Assembly: GCF_029168945.1 (NCBI RefSeq)
Contig: NC_083601.1
Location: 31,113,660-31,177,659 of the forward strand
From: Cannabis sativa
Taxonomy: Eukaryota > Streptophyta > Magnoliopsida > Rosales > Cannabaceae
Direction: 5' to 3'
DNA: 64,000 nt
Made by a program: the position numbers and the translations under genes. Below, in pieces: positions 59,826 to 64,000 of this stretch. The stretch's first letter is position 1. Each line of letters opens with the position of its first letter. Under the pieces are notes generated by a model, which saw nothing but the letters and a program-made list of their open reading frames with translations, ran no database searches and was not told the DNA's origin.

Positions 59826-60193
59826 GGTTAAATAGCGGCATAAGTACTCAAAGTTTTGTGTTTGTAAGTAGCATAAACCCAATGATTTTCTTAGTGGCAT
59901 AAGTACCCAATATTTGTAAAACTGTAATTTTTCTCTATTTTCGTCAGTACAGGTTCCGTTTTAAATTTATTAAAAAAAGATTTGGAAGTAACTGATACTA
60001 CATATTTTTCGTCCAGACCAAATAATCTAAAATTTAGGTCTTATATGTGTCCTGTTTAAGACAATAACAGAGTCTGTACTGATAAAACTGGAAGAAAATT
60101 ACAGTTTTATAAACAATACTTATGCCACTAAAAAAAAATCATTGGATTTATTCTGCTTACAAACCTAAAACGTACTTATGCCACTATTTACTC
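59826..60193. mobile_element. MITE-like inverted repeat, 368 bp
   Basis: Left arm GGTTAAATAGCGGCATAAGT and right arm ending ACTTATGCCACTATTTACTC are inverted repeats over about 130 bp with phrases GTGGCATAAGTAC repeated within each arm. It sits in A-rich flanks, so the target duplication cannot be defined. Long terminal inverted repeats suggest a Mutator-type MITE. Confidence 0.8.
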
Positions 60194-61296
60194 AAAAAAA
60201 AAAATAACCATCTCACTATAGAATTCCCCTATAAATATAGGGAACAATTATAAGAGTGTCTCTGTTTTTGGTGTATATTTTGTTTATAGCATGTACACTT
60301 CAATAGTTTTTTTTAAAAAAAAAAATCAAGTTTTTTTTTCTACAGTGCAATTGAATTTGAATTTTATATTTGGAAAATAAATATTTAGATTTTAAAAAAT
60401 ACATATATTTTAAAAAAAAAAAAATGAAGACTAGTAACACCTATTATTTCTTCAAATGGCAAAAACAGAAACGTCTCAACAAAAATCACAGTAATATGTT
60501 CCCGCAATATATACTCCCTAAATTATCTCTTGTTATATATGAAAGCATACATAATATGAGTTTACTTGTTCTTCTTTTTATTAGAATTATTCTATTGAAG
60601 CTATTTTTCTTTAAAAGGATGAATGCAAAAACCTTTTGGGTATATATGACTTGTCACTTATCAGCATTATTTAATAGAGGAACAGATGGTAAGGCATGTG
60701 CTTTCATACAAATAAATATATATTAAAGTTTCAATAGATAAACATCAGCTATGGTCCCTCCAAAACAATAATTGACCAGCTTGTAATTAAGGACCAGTGT
60801 AACGTACCCTTGACATGGTTGAAATATATAAATGATTTTTAGCAACTTCCATAATTGCAAACTGTACAATCAATCATCCACATAAGAAGAGTCCCAATGT
60901 AAATCTGCCAAGACTGCCATACGTGTATGTATATTTTTTTGGAATGTTCAATGTTGAACAAAACTTTCATAGGGGCCAATAATTTAAAACAAGTAAAGAA
61001 AAATAAAAATAAAACAAAGCCCATCCACCCCCTTTTCTCACAGAAGACCTATGAAATTCTACAAAATTGTCATATAGAAGAAGCCCCTGAAAGGGAATAG
61101 ATAGTTAAAGAAATTGCTGTGCACTCTGCAGTACCTAGTATGCACCTAGAGAGAAGCTTTCTCTTGCAGTTTCCAATATTTAATTTTAATAAATAATGGT
61201 TTGGGGTAATCAACTGTCTTGAAAAGAATTCCCCACGTTCCTCTACAATATAATAATTTATGCAAAGAATGAGATTGTCAAAAGCAGGATCAGATT
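60194..61296. other. region downstream of PDK1, including its 3' UTR
   Basis: AT-rich. The part next to 61297 should be PDK1 3' UTR on the minus strand. Short frames at 60370-60726 and 61070-61339 show no family features. Confidence 0.5.
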
Positions 61297-63979
61297 TCAC
61301 CGGTTTTGTAGTCCCTCGATTGCTTTCTTCCATTGCCACGCTCTTTGTTTAGCATCCTCAAATGATAACACCTTCTTGGGCTGAAAACATCACACAACAC
61401 GATATAACAGAATTAACATACTAAGGAGATAATGTAGGAAATGCAGCAATAATTGAAGTGTGTTTTTCCTTGGAAGATAATGATGCAAGGTAGTCATACC
61501 GTACAAATCTTGAAATTGGAAGGGCTTAATACTTGGATGTTGAGGTCATTGGGGTTATCAGACCATATAATATTTCCCTTCACTATGAGTTTTGAGGGAT
61601 CAACATAAATCAACTTTGGCTTGTTGGTAAGGATAAGCTGCACCTTCTTGCTTGATAGTTTCTGCATTTTCTTTACCATTGATATCATAATAACAGATTC
61701 ACCAGGTTCAAGGAATTGCTGCCTGTGAACATGAGAAAAGTTTTATTAGATATTCACCGCGGGTCTTAGCTAGCAACTCCCAAATCTTATTTCATACATT
61801 TGGACACTAGGATATGCTAGAAAAAGAGAGAGAGAGAAGTTGACAATCACTTGTATGTAATTGATACCGACTATAGAGAGCAGCAAGAAAGAAATATTTT
61901 CCTGTGATGCAAAATAGGTGGAGCTGTACCATTTCGAATCAAATGAATCAATGGAAGCAAGTCTAGTAATGTGACTGGATCCCTCAGAGGACGACGTGGC
62001 ACCAGCATTTCCCTCAATTTGTCTTGCTCCGCAATCACCAATGTGTGAAGGGTTCCATGAAGAATCATGGCAATCATCACTCTCACCAGATTGAGCCTAA
62101 ACAAAAATAAAAAAATGTAACTCGTTCGTAAGTTTATTCTTAGTAGGATTCTGTCCCTTTTTCCCAAGATCAAACAACAATAAAAGCATAATGCTACCTC
62201 TAAAGCAATTTTTGGAGGGATTTGCTGTCTTATATTTTTCCAGTCGATTCCTTTAAAGAATGGATGCCTCTTGAGTGTTGCATAACCACCAGGTCCAGCA
62301 CCTGGTCTCCTGCTAGGATCTAAATCCTGCATTTGGTAAATGCATTTGAAGTCAAAAATACAGAAATTTGGAAACCTCCAAAACAGGAAAAATAATTTTG
62401 TTAAGAAGGAAAAAAATACCCTCATTAAAACCGTAGCTATTTCGAATGAAGACAATATTAAGGGTAGGAAGCAGCTTACCAGCAATCGGTCAATGAGGTC
62501 TTTAGCTTCCTCAGAGAAAATATCTGGAAACCTTATATCCCGGGCTATAATTCTTTGAAAAATAAGCCATTCACTGGCATCTTTGAAAGGAGAAGTTCCT
62601 GAAAGCATTTGGTACAAGGTGCATCCAAGTGCCCAGAGGTCATTACTGTAGTGGAAAAAAAATATATCATACTGCTGACACATAATTGACATAAATTTGG
62701 AGAGCAATAGCCAACTGCTTGCTCAAACACTACAAGTATTACACAAATATTTTCGTACCCAAAAGTTGCAGGAGAAGAATTCAAGACTTCGGGAGGGACG
62801 TATGCAGCTGTCCCCACAAATGTGCAGGCCTTATCATCTGAAAATGGCGCCCAATGAGCAAATTTTCCACATAATTGGTAAAACATACACTTTCTGTGTT
62901 ATAGCATCATATATGATATATATACAGTACCTGATGACGCGTTAGGAAGGACTGTAATTAGGCTATCTTGCATAGGCTTTACACTCCCAAAATCAGCAAT
63001 TTTGATATGACCATCCATTGTAAGTAGCAAATTCTCAGGCTGCATTCAAGGAATTTTCAGAAATGGTAACCAGAATAATCTCATGCTTTACGTACTGAAA
63101 TCAGGTGAGCATTCAGGAAAATATACCTTTATATCTCGATGAATCAGCCCCATTCCATGTATGTATTCAAGTGCATCTACAACTTCTGCTGCATAAAATC
63201 GGGCTTCATCTTCAGACAAACGAACTTTCTGCACATGATTAAAAAAAGAAATTGAAAACTGGGTGGGGAACAGCAAAAAGCTAAAATGGCACAATGCTAC
63301 TGAAAATAAGTAATAAGATACCAAAAATCATTAGAAAATTCATGAAAGTATGTGTAAAATATTTAGTTAAATGATATATAAAGGAATTGAAATGCTTCTT
63401 TGACTCTTCTTCTTTCTTCATTTTTAAATGAAATGAAATGATATTTAGTTAAATGATAAACAATACCACTTGATTAGAAAATGGAAAATGAAATGCGAGG
63501 AAGCCGTAAATCAATAATGACAAAAAATAGCACAAAATATATTGGTTTCTATTCTCAACTTACCCTGGTTATTTGATCAAAAAGCTCTCCACCTTCACAA
63601 GATTCAAGTGCCATGTCTGCAGAAAAATCAGAGGCAAATGCTAAATGAGAATAAGAAAGGTAAACCATACAAAATGTGAAACATGACTAACACATAACTA
63701 GATCTAGATTATTAAAATATAAAACAAGCAATGTACTTATACAAAGAAGTGGGAACTGAAAGACATAAACATTCAACAAATTGCCAAAAACTACCTACAT
63801 AGTGAAAAGGTATCTTGAAAAGTAAAAAATAGCCGTACGATGCCAGGATGATCCAATTGATCAAGAACAATACGTTCCAACTTTACATAAGCGGTTTTAT
63901 TTTCTTTTGTGATGAATTTTTTATCCATTATCTTCAATGCATAAACAATTCCCGTGTCCTTCTTCTTGGCCCGCACAAC
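61297..63979 (-). CDS. PDPK1: 3-phosphoinositide-dependent protein kinase 1, partial (5' exon outside window)
   Basis: Ten exons on the minus strand: 63799-63979, 63564-63616, 63127-63228, 62931-63039, 62759-62837, 62480-62645, 62198-62326, 61930-62096, 61500-61722 and 61297-61380, with all phases matching and stop TGA at 61297-61299. Kinase motifs in order: YALKIMDKK (ATP-binding Lys), HRDIK/PENLL (catalytic loop, split by an intron), DFGSVKP, activation loop [36 protein letters not shown] and [10 protein letters not shown] linker and a C-terminal PH domain follow ([33 protein letters not shown] end). PDK1 phosphorylates the activation loop of AGC kinases downstream of phosphoinositides. The exon with the N-terminus and glycine-rich loop is beyond the right edge. 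No lesion seen; probably functional. Confidence 0.95.
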
Positions 63980-64000
63980 CTGGTAATACATTAACCAAAA

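Noticed and set aside
60370..60726. A 118-codon frame
   Set aside because: Lys/Phe/Ile-rich reading of AT-rich DNA without domain, conserved motif or splice context.
55867..63979. A phosphoinositide signalling gene cluster (PI4K fragment near PDK1)
   Set aside because: The PI4K piece is a captured fragment inside a Helitron and lacks the kinase domain; proximity to PDK1 is best taken as chance.

Overview
The window is eudicot-type nuclear plant DNA. It is AT-rich, its genes have introns with GT/AG borders, and most of it is transposable elements (TEs) nested inside one another. I cannot name the species from the sequence alone.

Layout, left to right. (1) 1-3721 is the 5' half of a Ty1/copia element on the minus strand, inserted into a BAHD acyltransferase gene whose C-terminal coding end survives at 3722-3991. 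(2) 5151-5524 is a Mutator-type MITE with a perfect 10-bp target duplication. (3) 5996-25588 is one Ty3/gypsy chromovirus on the plus strand. Its 5' LTR carries three later insertions (an inverted-repeat element, a gypsy solo LTR and a Helitron) that the 3' LTR lacks, so the 3' LTR supplies natural empty sites. Its pol is split by a second block (14863-21234) bounded by AGCTT duplications, which holds a Cassandra TRIM with 5S-like LTRs, a gypsy LTR and a further solo LTR. (4) 25737-31145 is a copia-type element with near-identical LTRs but a wrecked interior full of CCTGAAG motifs. (5) 31372-32240 is a LINE 3' fragment. (6) 32527-32599 is tRNA-Lys(UUU), followed by an apparently intact six-exon bark-storage-protein/nucleoside-phosphorylase-like gene (32721-35420, minus). 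(7) 36722-54238 is a Helitron on the minus strand that captured the first exons of a GT90 (CAP10/Rumi-like) glycosyltransferase gene. It was then split by a 15.8-kb copia element, which was itself split by a 6.1-kb CACTA element. (8) 54455-55440 is a degenerate hexamer array, followed by a MITE. (9) 55867-58200 is a second, head-to-head Helitron that captured pieces of a PI4-kinase-alpha gene and an EHD gene. (10) 58390-59130 is a LINE relic and 59826-60193 a MITE. (11) 61297-63979 is most of a PDK1 (3-phosphoinositide-dependent protein kinase 1) gene on the minus strand, running off the right edge.

The probable functional cellular genes are tRNA-Lys, the bark-storage-like gene and PDK1. BAHD, GT90, PI4K and EHD are broken or partial copies. 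The genes form no common pathway. The most informative content is the layered TE history, readable from exact target-site duplications and empty sites, and the two gene-capturing Helitrons.
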